Counted from the stretch's first letter, positions 37,440 through 50,813 are shown. The stretch is 64,000 nucleotides of DNA from Thuidium tamariscinum (GCA_947034885.2 OX344752.2:24141386-24205385), one strand, 5' to 3'. Numbers and translations: made by a program. Notes: generated by a model not told the origin, from the sequence alone.

Positions 37440-37869
37440 CACCGGAGCAGAAGTAAGTAGATACTGAGAGATTAGCACTGACGTCGGTCTCAGTTAAAAT
37501 GACGTTCTGCATGCACAACTGTACAGTACTTAATTATTGCACACCGTCGAGAGTGAAAAAACTCAGTACTCAAAACGTACAGTCGACTCAAAATTAATTC
37601 GGACTTGACGTCAGGATCATCGATTTCCATAAAATACTGGCAGAACTGCAACAGGACGAATGCAAATCTAAACTCACAATCTGCTAAATAATTCCGACTT
37701 AAAAAACAGCATGGGACATAACGAAAAAGAATTTCTATCAATCTTTTCCATTCCTCGCAAAACAGGAACTAGAAACTAAGCTTAATTCAATCCGCTTTTA
37801 ACATTCACAAGAAAACTCCTGCCCACATTCTCACTAAAAGCTCCCACAAGTCATGAACATGTCTTTCTT
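37440..37869. other. Unique moderate-GC segment outside the left duplication arm
   Basis: Contains an 83-codon open frame on the minus strand (37490-37741) whose middle follows a good 3' splice-site sequence (TTGCAG). It has no counterpart outside the right arm and no recognised family. It may be an extra 3' exon or untranslated sequence of the left DUF1639-like gene, or chance. Confidence 0.3.
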
Positions 37870-40800
37870 ACACAATGCCAGATGTAGGGAGTTTCCAGTA
37901 ATAACCAGTAATGAAAATGTTTTGGTGACCAGGAACTCCCCCAAATTGCTCAACATTCACATGATGAGCCTTCCTCATGCACCACGCTCTCATGCCACTA
38001 GCTCAGACCCAAAAGATCAAAGCCGACACAAACCTCAACCGTAATATGATTACACAGCCACGGAATCGACACATTGGGAGACCTTCAGCCGCCACTTCTC
38101 TCATCTCGCACGTCACCACCGCTGGCGAAGAAACCGACGGAGGAAACGTCTCGACGCAGCTGCCGGCCTTCCGGAAAATAGGACCACCGGAGGCACTCCA
38201 CTGAAAGCTATCAACATAAAAAACAGGCCTACTTCGTGGGAGACCAGACTCTAACCTACTGTACTCAGAAACCACTATTATTCAGTACTATGGTACAAAA
38301 TCATCCCGCTGGCAATACTGGAGGCTCAAACAATGCGCTAGCCAAAAGAATGAAGCCATCACGAGTTGGCTATCCTATCAGACCCCGAAGTATGGAGGAG
38401 CTCTTCACCCCGTTCAAGCTCGACATCCCCTTCAACGCGTTCAGGGCGACTGCAATGATCGCTCGCTGGCTCGGTCTCAACGTCCATCGTCGAAAGATTC
38501 ACGAGAAAGGAAAACTCATTTGCACATTGTCCTGCAACATTCGACTCAACTCAAAAACACGCTTCACAACACACAACACACAATGAAAGCAAAACACAAA
38601 AGGGGGAAAACAAACTACCAGCTGCAAAACAATCCCACGGCACTCCACGAAATCTCCGCATCCAGTGCACCTCACACAAACCCTAAAACCGAAATCACCA
38701 GGGGAGGTCAACAACACCTACATTGGGGTTCGTTCAGATATCGAATCGAAGACGGGCACGTCAAAGCTGTACACAAACCCAGACCCTGCAAGATCGACAC
38801 ACAAATACTCCTCAGAACTACCTTCTTCCGCAAGTCCAGGACTGCAAACAAAGTTCAAACGATCCCCACATTCTGCACACAAGCCCACGGACAAGGAACG
38901 ACTCGGTACCGTGGATCCCAAAACGTACCCGGCTCACAAGCGTGGATTTTCGAGGTTTGCCGGAGTACTTGTAGCCTGTGATATTCAACCAGTCCTCCTG
39001 GATCTCTTTCCGGGTCAGAACAAGGTGCAGTTTCGGAAGCTTCAACGGCGGTGGAGCCGGCTCTTCGTTGGCCAGCCGCTGCGCCACTCGTTTGGACCGC
39101 TTCGTGGCTCCTTTGTTGCTGTTCGTTGGTACTGCTCTCGTCGCAGCCGGCACAGCCTCACTACCACGATTCCTGCACCCATTCCCCCATTTAGTTAATC
39201 ACGAATGCAAACTACTTAGGGTGCTGATAGTGTAGCTCTTGCCACAGTCTGAGAGTTGGAAAGGGTGCTTAGATGTGCAGACGGAACATTGCAAAAAAAG
39301 GGGAACCGTATAATGTAAACTCTGACAGCAACACGCAACGGGCCAACTTTTTCATGCCAACTGTAGCTTGGACTGCCTGAAATGAGACGAATAAAGAAAT
39401 CGGTCTTCGAAAATCAAATGAATATTTAGTCCACTTTAGCAACGCAACACAACAGAATAATCCGTCTAACCTGAAAACAACGACTCCTTCCATGAGAGAA
39501 ACTTTCCTAATTGCCAAATGGACTCCAAAAACTACATGGGCTCCACAACGTCGAGTACTTCCGAGACGTCAAGCTTCTTGCAAGAAAAACACTTTAGAGA
39601 GGTGCCGAGTCCAACGTTGTCCAACATTGATACTCAGAAACTGGACCGCGCCGGCACTACCGAGATATTGCCCTCGTTACAACTCCCGTATCCTAAAGGT
39701 TTCATCATATAGCTCGTCCTTAATTATTACTAATGCTGCCGACATGAATCCCGTGAAAAGTAGTTAGCGTCGCTATCCTGCTGCTTGCATTTTGATCAAT
39801 AAATTAATGGCGATCAGAGCAGAAAATGACCTTGAAAAGCCCTCGCACGAGAAGGTCGCTTCGAAAAACAGCCAAAATCATCATTTCTTTATGCTAAAAC
39901 TCCGGATCATACACCACCAACCAAACCGCAGTGACCTAATTTCCACGTAAATCAATCATCCGTCACGGTACCTTCCCTTCCATTTTCGTCCACTCTCAAA
40001 ATTCCGGAACCTAGCTGGGGAAATTTCCTCACAATCCAAGTGTCGACTCTAACAAGACCCTCAGGACAGTGCTGCACAATAAAACCTAGTATCCTGTATC
40101 TTCGATAAGCTGAATAGGTCAGGGTTTGGGTTCGCAAGTCACCAAATATCGACAACAAGCGATGGCTAAGCTTAGTCTCATAAAGGTTCCACGGGCTAGC
40201 AAGTGAGGTCCCCACAACAGAGGAGTTAACCGACGAAGAAGAACGGAACCACTACCTGGTCAACGACCGCAATCCTCGCTCCACGTCTTCCTTGGGAGGG
40301 GTGAAAGGACGAGGCAGACGACGTTGCCTCCTTCGCGACAGAGCTTGGGGCAACTGCTGCTGCTGCTGCTGGGGAGACGCATGAGGGACTGAGCGACGCA
40401 CCACGCTGCCTCCGTGCACCTGCTGCTTGCTTCGTCTCAGCCTTCCAACGTCACCCTCCCCTACCGCCGCAGAATCCTTACCCACGCTCAAAATGCTCTT
40501 CTTCGGATCCACCTCCTCCTCCTTACGAGACTTCTTCGCATCCGATCGATGACGCTGCTGCTGCGTCTTCTTACCCTTCGAATTCGCTCGATGCTCGGTC
40601 GACGCTGCCACATCCGCCCCTCCTTGCGAGTCCACCAACGGAAACTCACCTTCTCCCTCCCTCCCTTCCGAACCCTCGTCTCGCTGCATCTTCACATTGT
40701 CCTCCTCGCTCGAGTGCCTGCAAACAAGGATGCAACATCGGGATCAGTGCGATGGAACTCCACAGACGAAACACACGCCGCTGGAGAATTCATGACCCAG

Positions 40801-42310
40801 GACGTACAACACATCAACAGCCCCTACTTCGACACCCACACAGAGACTCCAAGTTAATGGGTCCCCGGAAACGACCTCGGTTAGGACAAAGCCCCGGTGG
40901 GCCCCGGTGGTCAGGCTCCCAATACACTCAATCCACTCCGCAACAACTAAACAACACAAACAACAACACACTTCGACACACAGTGCACGGACACCCACGG
41001 AGACACCAAAAACTTCCACACACTCCCATCTCAACCGGACGCACGAGAAAACCGACACATGGCCACAAAAACAGACGAACTCACATAACACATGCGCATT
41101 GCGCTGGATTGCACTCCAAGCCTGTAACCCGACATCACACACGCAAACCCCATCGCTCCATGCAAACACTCGGCAAGAACCACACACCAACACTCGGACC
41201 ACGGGGAAGAAAAAATACTCTACCTTGCACTTGTTACCAATGCACTGGGAGGCCCAAGCTTACGAACTGCAGACACGGACCTGCTTATTTCACGCTGCCA
41301 CTCCATGAATTTCTCGCTCCTCACCACCGCACGACGTGTTCCCGTACCCGTTCCTGTTGCCTGCATTTCCACAACACGCTACCACATTCACAATCCTTCG
41401 CCACAGGAACAATCACCAACCTTCCATACACACCCGACTGAGGGACATTCCACCCATGGACATCCACTACTCACAATCCCACAACCATACCGCGCACATC
41501 CAACACACGCACTCACATCCCAACAACCATACACGCTACAATACCCCGCGACACACATTCGAATTCGGTCCTCCCCGTCAATTCCCAGCAGCTCCCTCCG
41601 CCCGCAACCACACGAAACACACAAGCCCAACGACGAACGCATGGCACGCCAACACCAAACCTCCCACACGCCCACCCATCGCCTAATTCAACCTCACCGA
41701 CCGCTGCCACGATTGCCCAAAGCCTCCTCCCATCCCCGCGAGGAGAATCCTCGCACTCAAAGAACAAAATAAGGAAGGAACAAGTCCACCATCCATACAT
41801 CCATACATCCACAACACATCCACTTACCGCATCAACCGCAGTGGCGGCCATAGCCTGGCAATCCCCGTCCGCAGCAGCCACGAGCCCGATGTGGAGGCCG
41901 AAGCACCAGACTGGTCAAGAAGCGTGCCGCGCCCCCCGGCTCCCCCTGAAAGCCGGGGCATGAGAGCATCCCTGGGCCCCGTACACACCCCTGGCAGGCA
42001 GCACCCACCAACGCAAGATATAAAAAAACAACCAGTCCAGCGAAGGGAAGGAAAAAGAATAAAAACGAAACGAAACCGAAATACAATACAGCGACAGCGT
42101 CTCTCCAATGTCTCTCCAATGAAGTAGGCGAGAAGGAATGATGAGGCAGGCGAACTTAACTTACTTGGCCAACACAGACAGACACAGGCAGACCGGCAGG
42201 CACGGAGAGAACGAGAGAGCGCGAGGGCGAGTGAGCAACTGAGACGAATATAAAACAGTGATTGCAACAACAGCGGCAGCAATACCGACGACTGACTCGA
42301 CTTCCTCACT
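37870..42310. repeat. Large inverted duplication, left arm (about 4.4 kb)
   Basis: Reverse complement of 51710-55810. The outer limit is near 37870 (shared ATGTTTTGGTGACCAGGAAC); the inner limit is near 42300 (shared CGACGACTGACTC), after which similarity fades. Arms differ in length mainly in intron 3 of the enclosed gene. From 40414 to 41881 it looks identical to 52139-53606, both 1,468 bases. Confidence 0.95.
38708..41851 (-). CDS. DUF1639-like protein, left paralogue, 5 exons
   Basis: Exons in transcript order: 41851-41828, 41360-41224, 40717-40256, 39172-38929, 38785-38708; 945 nt, 314 residues, all junctions GT-AG and in frame. The protein is mostly polar and basic, with a Gln run in exon 3 and an SRRRQRRL-type basic stretch. 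Near residues 258-283 is LVLTRKEIQEDWLNITG followed by a KPRK stretch, resembling the core of plant DUF1639 proteins (LSxEEIEEDFxxxTG then basic residues). Function is unknown in that family; nuclear location is a guess from basic stretches. The start is the ATG in GCTATGGCC, giving an 8-codon first exon. Exon 5 was chosen because it keeps frame; an overlapping frame ending SISERTPM is open but out of phase. Nearly identical to the gene at 52169-54985 and transcribed away from it. Confidence 0.65.
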
Positions 42311-43364
42311 GGGCGTGGGCACGAGAGCAGAGAGGAGTGCGAGGAACCTGGCTGGGGAGCTTAAAGGCGGCCTCCGTTATTAATTATTAAGTTCCGGTAT
42401 GAGCCAACGTAGAAGGACACTGGGCAGGTCCGGAGGGAGGCGACCAGGAGCCTTAAAGACGGACAAACGTCAAAGATAAGGAAACTACGACGGGCGCCCA
42501 ACTGCGATCATTCTTATTATACTATGTTACTCGCAGGGACAGTACTCTACCAGGAGTAAGTACTCGACCATGCCCTTCTTCCCGTAACCTGAGACCAACC
42601 GGACTGACGGACACGACCGCTCGCGAGTCCAACTGAACCAACTCCCAAGCTCTTTATTCTTCTACTGCGGGGCGCCCCGTTCAGTTGGGTCCGGGTCTCC
42701 GGGATGAAGCTGCAGTGGATTCGGAATTTCGGAGCATCAGGCAGGCTTTCACGTCTTGGGCTTCGCAGTCGTGAATGTCGCACTGTGATTTGCCTCTCAC
42801 TCTCCCGGGCTTGGACGCGGCCGCGGCGTCTGTAGCTTACGTCACTGGAGGCACGAGTTTGTCGATTTTATCGAGTTGAAACCGGGTGTACCGTACGCTG
42901 CTGGAATTGATGAAATACCACGCCGGAATTTCGGAGGTTCAAGCCACTGTGATCCAGTCGCAAGATGACATGTGGCGAGATGACATAGGACGTTTTCTGT
43001 GACAGAATTAACTTACTCTCTTGCTAACTAACTAACCTGAACTGAAATTGCACACAAAATAAGGAATTCAGCTTGCATAGTTCCCATTCTTTTATATTGA
43101 AAAGAAATTTGTGGGAGGTCTTGTGGGAGGGGATTTTAGCCCGGGGTGTTTAGATTCTGGTAGAATGCATTTTGGGGACATCAAATGAAAAATCCCAAAA
43201 AATTCAAAGTGTTGAAAATGGGTATTTACATAATGGACTGTAAACTCTCATGAATAGTGGAAGTACAATTTTAAGTAAGAATTTGTAGTAATTGGTTTTT
43301 AGCAAGTAATTGAAATTGGGCGTTATATACCTTAAGTTAAATCAAATCAAACTCACAATAGGCA
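42311..43364. other. Inner flank of the left arm, likely promoter side of the left DUF1639-like gene
   Basis: Moderate- to high-GC DNA to about 43000, then AT-rich. Weak resemblance to the sequence inside the right arm continues for a few dozen bases and then disappears. No gene called. Confidence 0.4.
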
Positions 43365-44270
43365 TCATGTACAAGAGTCAGACTTAGCATGAAGTAGTCC
43401 TGCTTTTAAGAATGTGCGAGATGTCGTCTCGGGTGGTGATGTGAGATGATGTCAAAATCCAATGTAGATGTTTAAATTTAATACAACAGGTGTCTAATAC
43501 AAGAGTCAAATTTAGCATGAAGTAGTCCTTTCTATAAGAATGTGCGAGATGTCGTCTCGGGGGGTGAGGTGAGATGATGTCAGAATCCAATGCAAATGTT
43601 TAAATTTGATACAATAGGTGTCCTTTACAAGAGTCAGGTTTAGCATGAAGTAGTCCGTTCTCTAAGAATGTGTGAGATGTCATCTTGCAGTTGATGTGAG
43701 ACAATGTAAGATGATGTGAGAATCCATTGTAGATGTTTAAACTTAACACAAGTATTCCACTCAAGAGTTAGATTTAACATGAAGTAGTCCTCTCTGTAAG
43801 AATGTGCGAGATGTCGTCTCGAGGGGTGATGTGAGATGATGTCAGAATCCAATGCAGATGTTTAAATTTGATACAACAGGTAACCTACGCAAGAGTCAAA
43901 TTTAGCATGAAGTAGTCCTTTCTGTAAGATTGAGCCATATGTCATTTTGAAGTTGATGTGAGATGATGTAAGATGATGTGAAAATTCAATGTAGATGTTT
44001 AAATTTGACACAATAGGTATTCTATGCAAGAGTCAGATTTAGCATGAAGTAGTCCTTTTTGTAAGAATGTGCGAGATGTCATCTTGCAATTGATGTAAGA
44101 TGATGTAAGATGATGTCAAAATCTAGTGTAGATGTTTAAATTCGACACAATAGGTATTCTATACAAGAATCAGATTTAGCATGAAGTAGTCTTTTTTGTA
44201 AAAATGTACCAGATGTCATCTTGGGGTTGATGTGAGAATCCAATGGAGATGTTCAAATTTGACATATCTT
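43365..44270. repeat. Seven-copy satellite, unit about 127-138 bp
   Basis: Units share TTTAGCATGAAGTAGTCC, TAAGAATGTGCGAGATGTC, GATGTGAGATGATGT and GTAGATGTTTAAATTTGA. The motif GCATGAAGTAGTC recurs near 43388, 43515, 43642, 43778 (changed), 43905, 44040 and 44178. Longer units carry an extra copy of a TGATGTAAGA-type segment. Short open frames recur with the period and are not genes. Confidence 0.9.
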
Positions 44271-45484
44271 TGTCAAATCAAACCCTTTGCGTATAGTATT
44301 CACAACACTAATTTTAGAGTAGGTGTTGGTTTTGGAACAAAGTCATTGCTCTTGTAATCAACAATGATAGTAATTGAACAGACCTACTATCATAAAACAT
44401 AAATTATTTACATTTTTGTCTCATTGGCAACAACAAAGACATTTCAACTTACTTTACTATATATTATTTAAACTCTAGATGAACATATTATAGAAATTCA
44501 AAGTATTGATAGTTGGTATATCAAAAATTGACTCTAAACTATACTAGATTTTCATGTTCAAATTGTATGCATTTATGTAATCTATTTTTAGAATTAATTA
44601 TGGTCTGCTTGTATGTGTTTTATCTTAGGCAATGACAATTATAAATGCACATACCTAAGTCTTGGCATTATTCACTTAGGCAAGATTAAAATGAAAGAGG
44701 AAGAATATTTTGTTTAGAATTCAATAATTAATATTCAATAAAAACAACACATCTTCATTAGGTTTCAAAATATTAGACTTAGATGGACTAAAAATGACCA
44801 AGAAGTCAACAAGTACTTAGTAATCATGGCAATGTCTACCACTTGTAAGGAAATAATTAGATAAGATAGAGTCACCCATAACTGATCATTTAAAGTATTT
44901 TAGACATGATTTAGTGTAGTGCCAAGCAAAGCAAATATTTCTAAAGGTGTAATGATAGAAATGATGCAAATTGCAAAAACTTTGATAATTTTAACATATG
45001 AATTGAAATTACTATGAATTTTAAAAGGCAAAAGTTGGGCTTGACCTACAACCAACATCTAGAGTCATCCAATTTTGATCATCTAAAAATTACTTTCCCA
45101 CTCATTGCTTTATACTTTCTTGCTCACTTATGTGTCATTAAGTTATTGGTCCAAACCTTGAAAAAGTACAAAATACACATTCCAAGGAGAAAATGGAAAT
45201 ACCTTCCAACCTTGGTTGAAAATATGGTATCCTATTGATTGATTATAGGTGATGATCAGGAATGGGTGGTTCTACCTTAGTTGCAGTACTTTCCACTTGT
45301 GAAGAGATAGATAGTGGCAATGTTTACCACTTATAAGGAAATAGTAACAAACTATGTACAAATGAACTCTCACTCACTTCAATAAATGAATTAATAAATA
45401 TGGATATTGCTTGTAAAGTGATAGAATATTCACCCTTATTTATATTTTTTTGTGAATTTTGTGTAATTGATATGGGATACTTAT

Positions 45485-45487
<3 letters not shown>
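44271..45487. other. AT-rich spacer DNA
   Basis: Nothing recognised. Confidence 0.5.

Positions 45488-45549
<62 letters not shown>
45488..45549. repeat. (TA)n microsatellite
   Basis: About 31 uninterrupted AT/TA dinucleotides. Confidence 0.98.
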
Positions 45550-45553
<4 letters not shown>

Positions 45554-47535
45554 TATGCAAGTATTGTTAGCTTAATGTTGTCAATATTTTGTATCAAATA
45601 CATTAATCTATATATTGAATTGTATTAACATCAATATATGTATCCATGCATCATATTGTATTAGGTAAGTCATAAGTATTTTGTATATTGTATTTATATC
45701 AAAGGTTTTAGGGGATTTGGTTTCAAGAGTGGTGTGAGTAAATTTGATGTTTTTTTAAGATTGTGCTACCTTTTGTGTTGAATCAATGGCAATGGGAGGG
45801 GGATATTCTTATTGAAATCAATGGCTAAGGATTTTTTAAGTCTAAGAGGGGGATAGGGGTAGAATTGTATGTTGTTTTTCAATAGATAGTCGATAGTCAT
45901 TAAATGTATCATTAGCATATTATGCCTATTACTTTTGAAGAGATTGTTGCATGATGACTTGGTATATGTTAAACCAATAAATTAGTTATAAGTATAACCC
46001 CCACAAATACCAATGACATGATATTGTGTAAATATGTTTTTAATTAATTATCAAGCATTTTTTTAACTAATCATTGAGTAATTTTATTAAGTGGTTATTA
46101 TTATTATTTATTTTTTAAAATATTAGAATGAGTGATTGTAAAATTGATCTAAAGTCAATGCATCCTGTACATTTCTATAATTCCATTGATTTGTGTATGT
46201 AAATAAATAAATATTTTATTTATATAAGTATCAATAATTTTTTGATATAATTGAATTTGAATAAAGGTTAAAATTATGATGACCCTAAATTTACAAATAC
46301 TATATATCAAATCTTCTAGTATAGTGAACATATATTTGTAATAAATAAGTGTAACAAATATTCCTACAAATATTTGTTACAAATGCTTTTTGAATTTTTA
46401 AAATACATCTTGCAATTATTAGGGATTCCAATTTTTAAATTGTAAGAATAATTGTTGGAAAAAATTTAATCATAAGTTTGAATTCTTGAACTTGACAACA
46501 AATGAAAACAATTGGAAAAATTATAGGCATTCAAATTATTTTCTTTTAATCTCTTGATATTGATTTTTTTACAACTTAAATAGCTATAATTTGGTAGAAA
46601 AAGGTTTATAACTAATTTAAAAGGAACATCTCAAGATGAAGAATTAGAAAATTGCAAGAAACACTTATACTAATTTGATATCACATATTGCATGCTAATA
46701 TATATTTTCACCATACCTTTTGCATTTTGGCTCCAAACAACTTAAGATTTATAAGTAAGGTATGAATGACTATTATATACCTTTTCTAATTTTTTTGGCA
46801 ATTTAAAAAAATGTTTAACCATCCAAAAATAGGTCCCAATTTTATGTTACACATGTTAATTTGGGGGGATTTAGAACAATATAGTACCCAAAAAAATGAA
46901 TTTGGAGCTGAAATTTTGAGTTACAAGTCTTCTAGTATATTTTTAGCTATCGTCTAAAAGAATTCTAAAAACAACTAAATTTCATCTTTTGTGGAAGTTC
47001 ACGAAATGAGCTCCTTTCTTCTTGAATTTTGAAATATATAAAATATTATTTTGGTGGTTATTTTGGTCAATGACCATTTCTATAGAACTGTTAAAATTTT
47101 CGTTTTTAGTTTCATTTTATAAATTTTAAAACACTCTAGAGAAACATCAACAATACTTCTAAATTCACAACAAATAGTATAAGTGTTTTTTGCAATAATT
47201 GAATTGCAAGTTTTCTTACAATTTGTTGTAGATTTTCTTAAGATTTTTTTAAGTGAATGATGGAAGAATTTTCTTTTTTGAATTATCACTAATTATTTTA
47301 TGGAGACAAATGTATAATTCTTAATGACAAAATAAACTTTTGTAGGGTAACTATTTTGGCAATTTTTATGTTTTTGCCCAATTAATATATATAATTTTAT
47401 CCATAAAAATGATATTTAAAAAAAATTGAAACCAACAATTGATTTGAAGTTAATTAAGTCTAATTTCAACTTGAATTTGTGGATTTATGTTGTAATATGA
47501 ACTTTGGATCCATTACAATCATCACCATTGGTTGA
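45550..47535. other. AT-rich spacer DNA
   Basis: Low-complexity AT-rich sequence; no coding region or element recognised. Confidence 0.5.
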
Positions 47536-47543
47536 AAATACAT

Positions 47544-48625
47544 CTCGGGGAGGACACTTCCCGTTTTTTAATAACCTACGTGCGGTAGAATATAGGATAC
47601 ATTTAAATTATCTCAGGTAAAATTTATAAGAAATTTACATATAAATTAGGGGACATTAAAAGTGGCATGTCCTTTATAAGTAATATAGGGAACCGGAAAA
47701 TATGGTCCATTAGAATTTAGGTAGATATAAATTAGGGGCAAAAGAATGGGATCCAAGGAAAAAAATTTAGTAGGTTCAATTAATATTTATAGTACTAGTC
47801 AGATACAACTTAAGATACAAGTACTATAGTATATCTACAATTCATCAGGTACTGTGGTATATCTACAGCTCATCTATGGCATATCTTTAAGTCATATCTT
47901 TCCAGCATATCTTTACAGTATATTTGTAACGACAAAGGTCATGTCCACTTGTGAAAGCTAGTTCCTCACTTAATGATTTGAATGCTGCGTTGATTCAAGC
48001 TGCCAATGATAGAAACCATCTGATACTGAATCTGCTAATTGATGCAGGTGCAACGAATTTAGTCGGCGCCATGACTAAGAAAAATGTCAGTTTGGGTAGC
48101 ACCATGTCATAGAGCTTGATTTTGTTTTTTTACATGTGAAGGAGGGCATTAGAACGGCGTATTTCTGATGTAATTTTTTATATGAGGCATATATTTGTGG
48201 TCATAGTTCACAGATGAACTTCATGTCTGTGTTTTTAAACACATTTTTGTCCCTAAAATCTCTTCAATACTTTTTCAACCCTAATGTCTTGCTTTTCATG
48301 CATGTATTTGTATTGTATTTGTATTCATGCATTGTTATAACTCGAATCATTCTAGGAATCATTTTTTCTATAAGGTATTTGTTAGTCACTTGTATTCTCA
48401 TTATTTTTTTGGTTAGTTTTTTTCCTTACAAAGAAAATAGCCTCTAATATATTCCTTTGGCCTACATATTATAAGTAATGATAGATATGATAATATGGGT
48501 AATTTTTTTGCTTTATGTAATAATAGGGGTCCTTTAAATGCTTTCTAGGAGGTAAATAGCCCCCCAAGAAATACCCCACTGCCGCACATGGGTCCCCCAA
48601 ATACACAAGAAGTGTCCTCCCCGAG
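47544..48625. mobile_element. hAT-like non-autonomous DNA transposon (1,082 bp)
   Basis: Both ends carry the perfect 17-bp inverted repeat CTCGGGGAGGACACTTC, with partial pairing further in (ACGTGCGGTAG against ATGTGCGGCAG). It is flanked by the perfect direct repeat AAATACAT at 47536-47543 and 48626-48633. An 8-bp target duplication with short inverted ends is the hAT rule. No transposase motif is visible, so it is non-autonomous. Intact ends and a perfect target duplication suggest a fairly recent insertion. It contains an ankyrin-like coding fragment. Confidence 0.85.
47925..48112 (+). pseudogene. Ankyrin-repeat-like gene fragment inside the hAT-like element
   Basis: One plus-strand frame ending at a TAG at 48110-48112 encodes LNAALIQAANDRNHLILNLL followed by IDAGATNL. 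This fits an ankyrin repeat (L..A...A...GH...V..LL..GA) with some consensus positions changed. Upstream the frame soon meets a stop and no ATG is convincing. The stretch is slightly GC-richer than its surroundings. I read it as host coding sequence captured by the transposon; the parent gene is not in this window. Confidence 0.5.
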
Positions 48626-48633
48626 AAATACAT

Positions 48634-50586
48634 AGGTTGCAAAGACAAAGCATTGCCAAATTCCTCTTATACAATTTTAGATATGTATGCCAATTATTTT
48701 TATAATTTTACGAGACTGAATAAAAGATTAATTTCAAATCAAAATGTGTTGCAGTGCTTAGAGGACCTAAAGTACTTCAAAATTGTCTTGCTTATAACAA
48801 AGCTTCAATCTTCATCATTTTCATGGACATAATGACCTCAAGATCAAAGTTGGTTTATGCATTGATATATAAATGTCCTTTAACAAGTTTTAAAGTGTTT
48901 ATGGAGTTACTTAAAGTTGAAGTGTTTGGCATTTTACTTTTAGTAGATAATTAAAGCTACTAAATATTGAAGCAACACATGTGACTTAAGCTTTATAATT
49001 ACAAATTCATGTATATTATGTTGCCCTTTTTTTTATCCTATTGTTCATGAAGTAAGTCAACTATGTCAATTCTATCTAAAATTCTACTTGAGACAAATGA
49101 GAATGTTAGCCATTTGAAGACGGTTACGAGCTTTTTGAAATTATTTTGCAATATTGCAAGTTTAATTAAGTAACAACCTTTAAGTTGGAATTGGGTTCTA
49201 TATTTTTTTATTATTGGCAAATACAAATTGAATTTGTAGAATTTGAAGCAAAAATGTATCACATTTAGATGAAAGATATACAATTGAAGGCATGAAGTTT
49301 TGAAGTCATTTAACTACAATTCTATAATTTTGAAGCCACAAATATTTGAATGCCATTTTAAAGATATAATGTTTTGAAGGCATTGCCATCCATTCTTGCA
49401 TTCATGATACATTTGAACTTCACAATGTAATTGACTTTCATTGCTTCTAAATGAGATCTATTTTCAACAATAGAACTTTATTTTAACTAGTTGTTCTTTT
49501 GTTTATCTCTAAGTGTCCTTCCATCTACAATGCACGTACTTTTGACCTCTTGATCAACTCATTTGAAACTCTTTTGCATAGGCTAAAATGCTAAATTTAA
49601 TAAACTCATAAATTTATAAAATATTTGAATGATTAAATTTTCAACTTTTTAATTCACACCACCAATTTACAATCTAAAAGTTAACAAATTACGAGTTTCA
49701 AATTATATAATTGAGTAAATGGATAATTGGCATATATACAATATTTTAGGATTAAAATTTTTTAAATTCCAACATTTCAAAATTCCAAAAATATTCACTT
49801 GTTATCTTTGGTGGTACAAAGTCCTAGAAAGCCTTCATAAAATATTTGAAGTTTTACAAATTCAATATCTTTTAAAATTTTAAATATTTAAAACATATTT
49901 AAATATTTAAACATTAAAAATAGATAAATTAGAAAATATATATAAACAAGACAAGCCCTCTGATAGACTTATGAATTTTGCAAAAATATCAAAAAATCAA
50001 AATTTTAAATGTAGTAAAAAATGTATTGTAAACTATAAGTTCTAAACTTCCATTTAGAATTTAAATTTCCATTTAAAATTTCTAAACATTTAATTTTCAT
50101 TTTTGTACTTCATAGCTTTCGAGACCTTATAGTTTTGAAATTCCTTCATTTGAAAACTCCAAAATCTCCAAAATCAATTGTTATTGGCATCAAAATTCTC
50201 AATTTCTTATAACAACACTTGTTCAAAGACATCTCTGAATGTCTTCTTGTTTCTGACAAATAATTACCAACTTTCCCATTCACACTCATACTTTAGTTCT
50301 TGGTACATAGTCATTAGGATGCTCATGCCTTAACTCATAAATGACATCAATGTCCGGACTTGGATTTGAGAGTCTTTTTCTTTCAAGGGCATCATGGAGT
50401 TTCTACCAATGATCACCAAATGATGAGCTTCCACCTCTTCAAGGCAATAGGCAACCTTGGAGCTACTGTTGTTCAAAAACTCTTTAACAACTTTTCAATG
50501 CAAATACTACTATTAGAGCAAATCCCATCATTTTACATTCAAGGAGATGAATTCACGTATTGCTTTTCATTCAAAATGATTTGATA
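48634..50586. other. AT-rich spacer DNA
   Basis: No gene or repeat recognised. Confidence 0.5.
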
Positions 50587-50590
50587 TTAA

Positions 50591-50813
50591 CCCTGAAGTG
50601 CTCCGACGTCCATATTCTGGATGATGACTAGAGGGCTTCAAGGCATTGTTTCATCCAATTAACTTCTCCAATTTATCAAATGTAATACTTGCATCTAGAA
50701 AAGACAACCTTCCTTAATGACCAAATTCATTAAATTTTGGTAAATGATATATTTGTACAAAATTATAAGCAAAAATGAGCAAAAATTCAAAAAAGGATTG
50801 AGACGCTTAAGGG
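50591..50813. mobile_element. TTAA-flanked MITE, very short form (223 bp)
   Basis: Starts CCCTGAAGTGC and ends GCTTAAGGG with TTAA outside both ends. The interior matches the element at 8406-8835 (AAAGACAACCTTCC, TTTGTACAAA), about 200 bases shorter, so it looks like an internal deletion derivative or a subfamily. No coding capacity. Confidence 0.8.

Noticed and set aside
40752-41441. 229-codon open frame (+), with an identical partner at 52579-53268 (-)
   Set aside because: It runs antisense to introns and exons of the DUF1639-like genes; its identity between arms is explained by identical DNA, and the protein is low-complexity with no family resemblance.
41388-41881. Cys/Gly/Trp-rich open frames on the sense strand near exon 1 of both paralogues
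   Set aside because: They begin at GTG rather than ATG or read through the intron 1 donor; composition reflects GT-rich repeats.
42547-42783. 78-codon minus-strand frame in the palindrome spacer
   Set aside because: No family resemblance and no counterpart on the other side; treated as a chance frame in GC-rich DNA.
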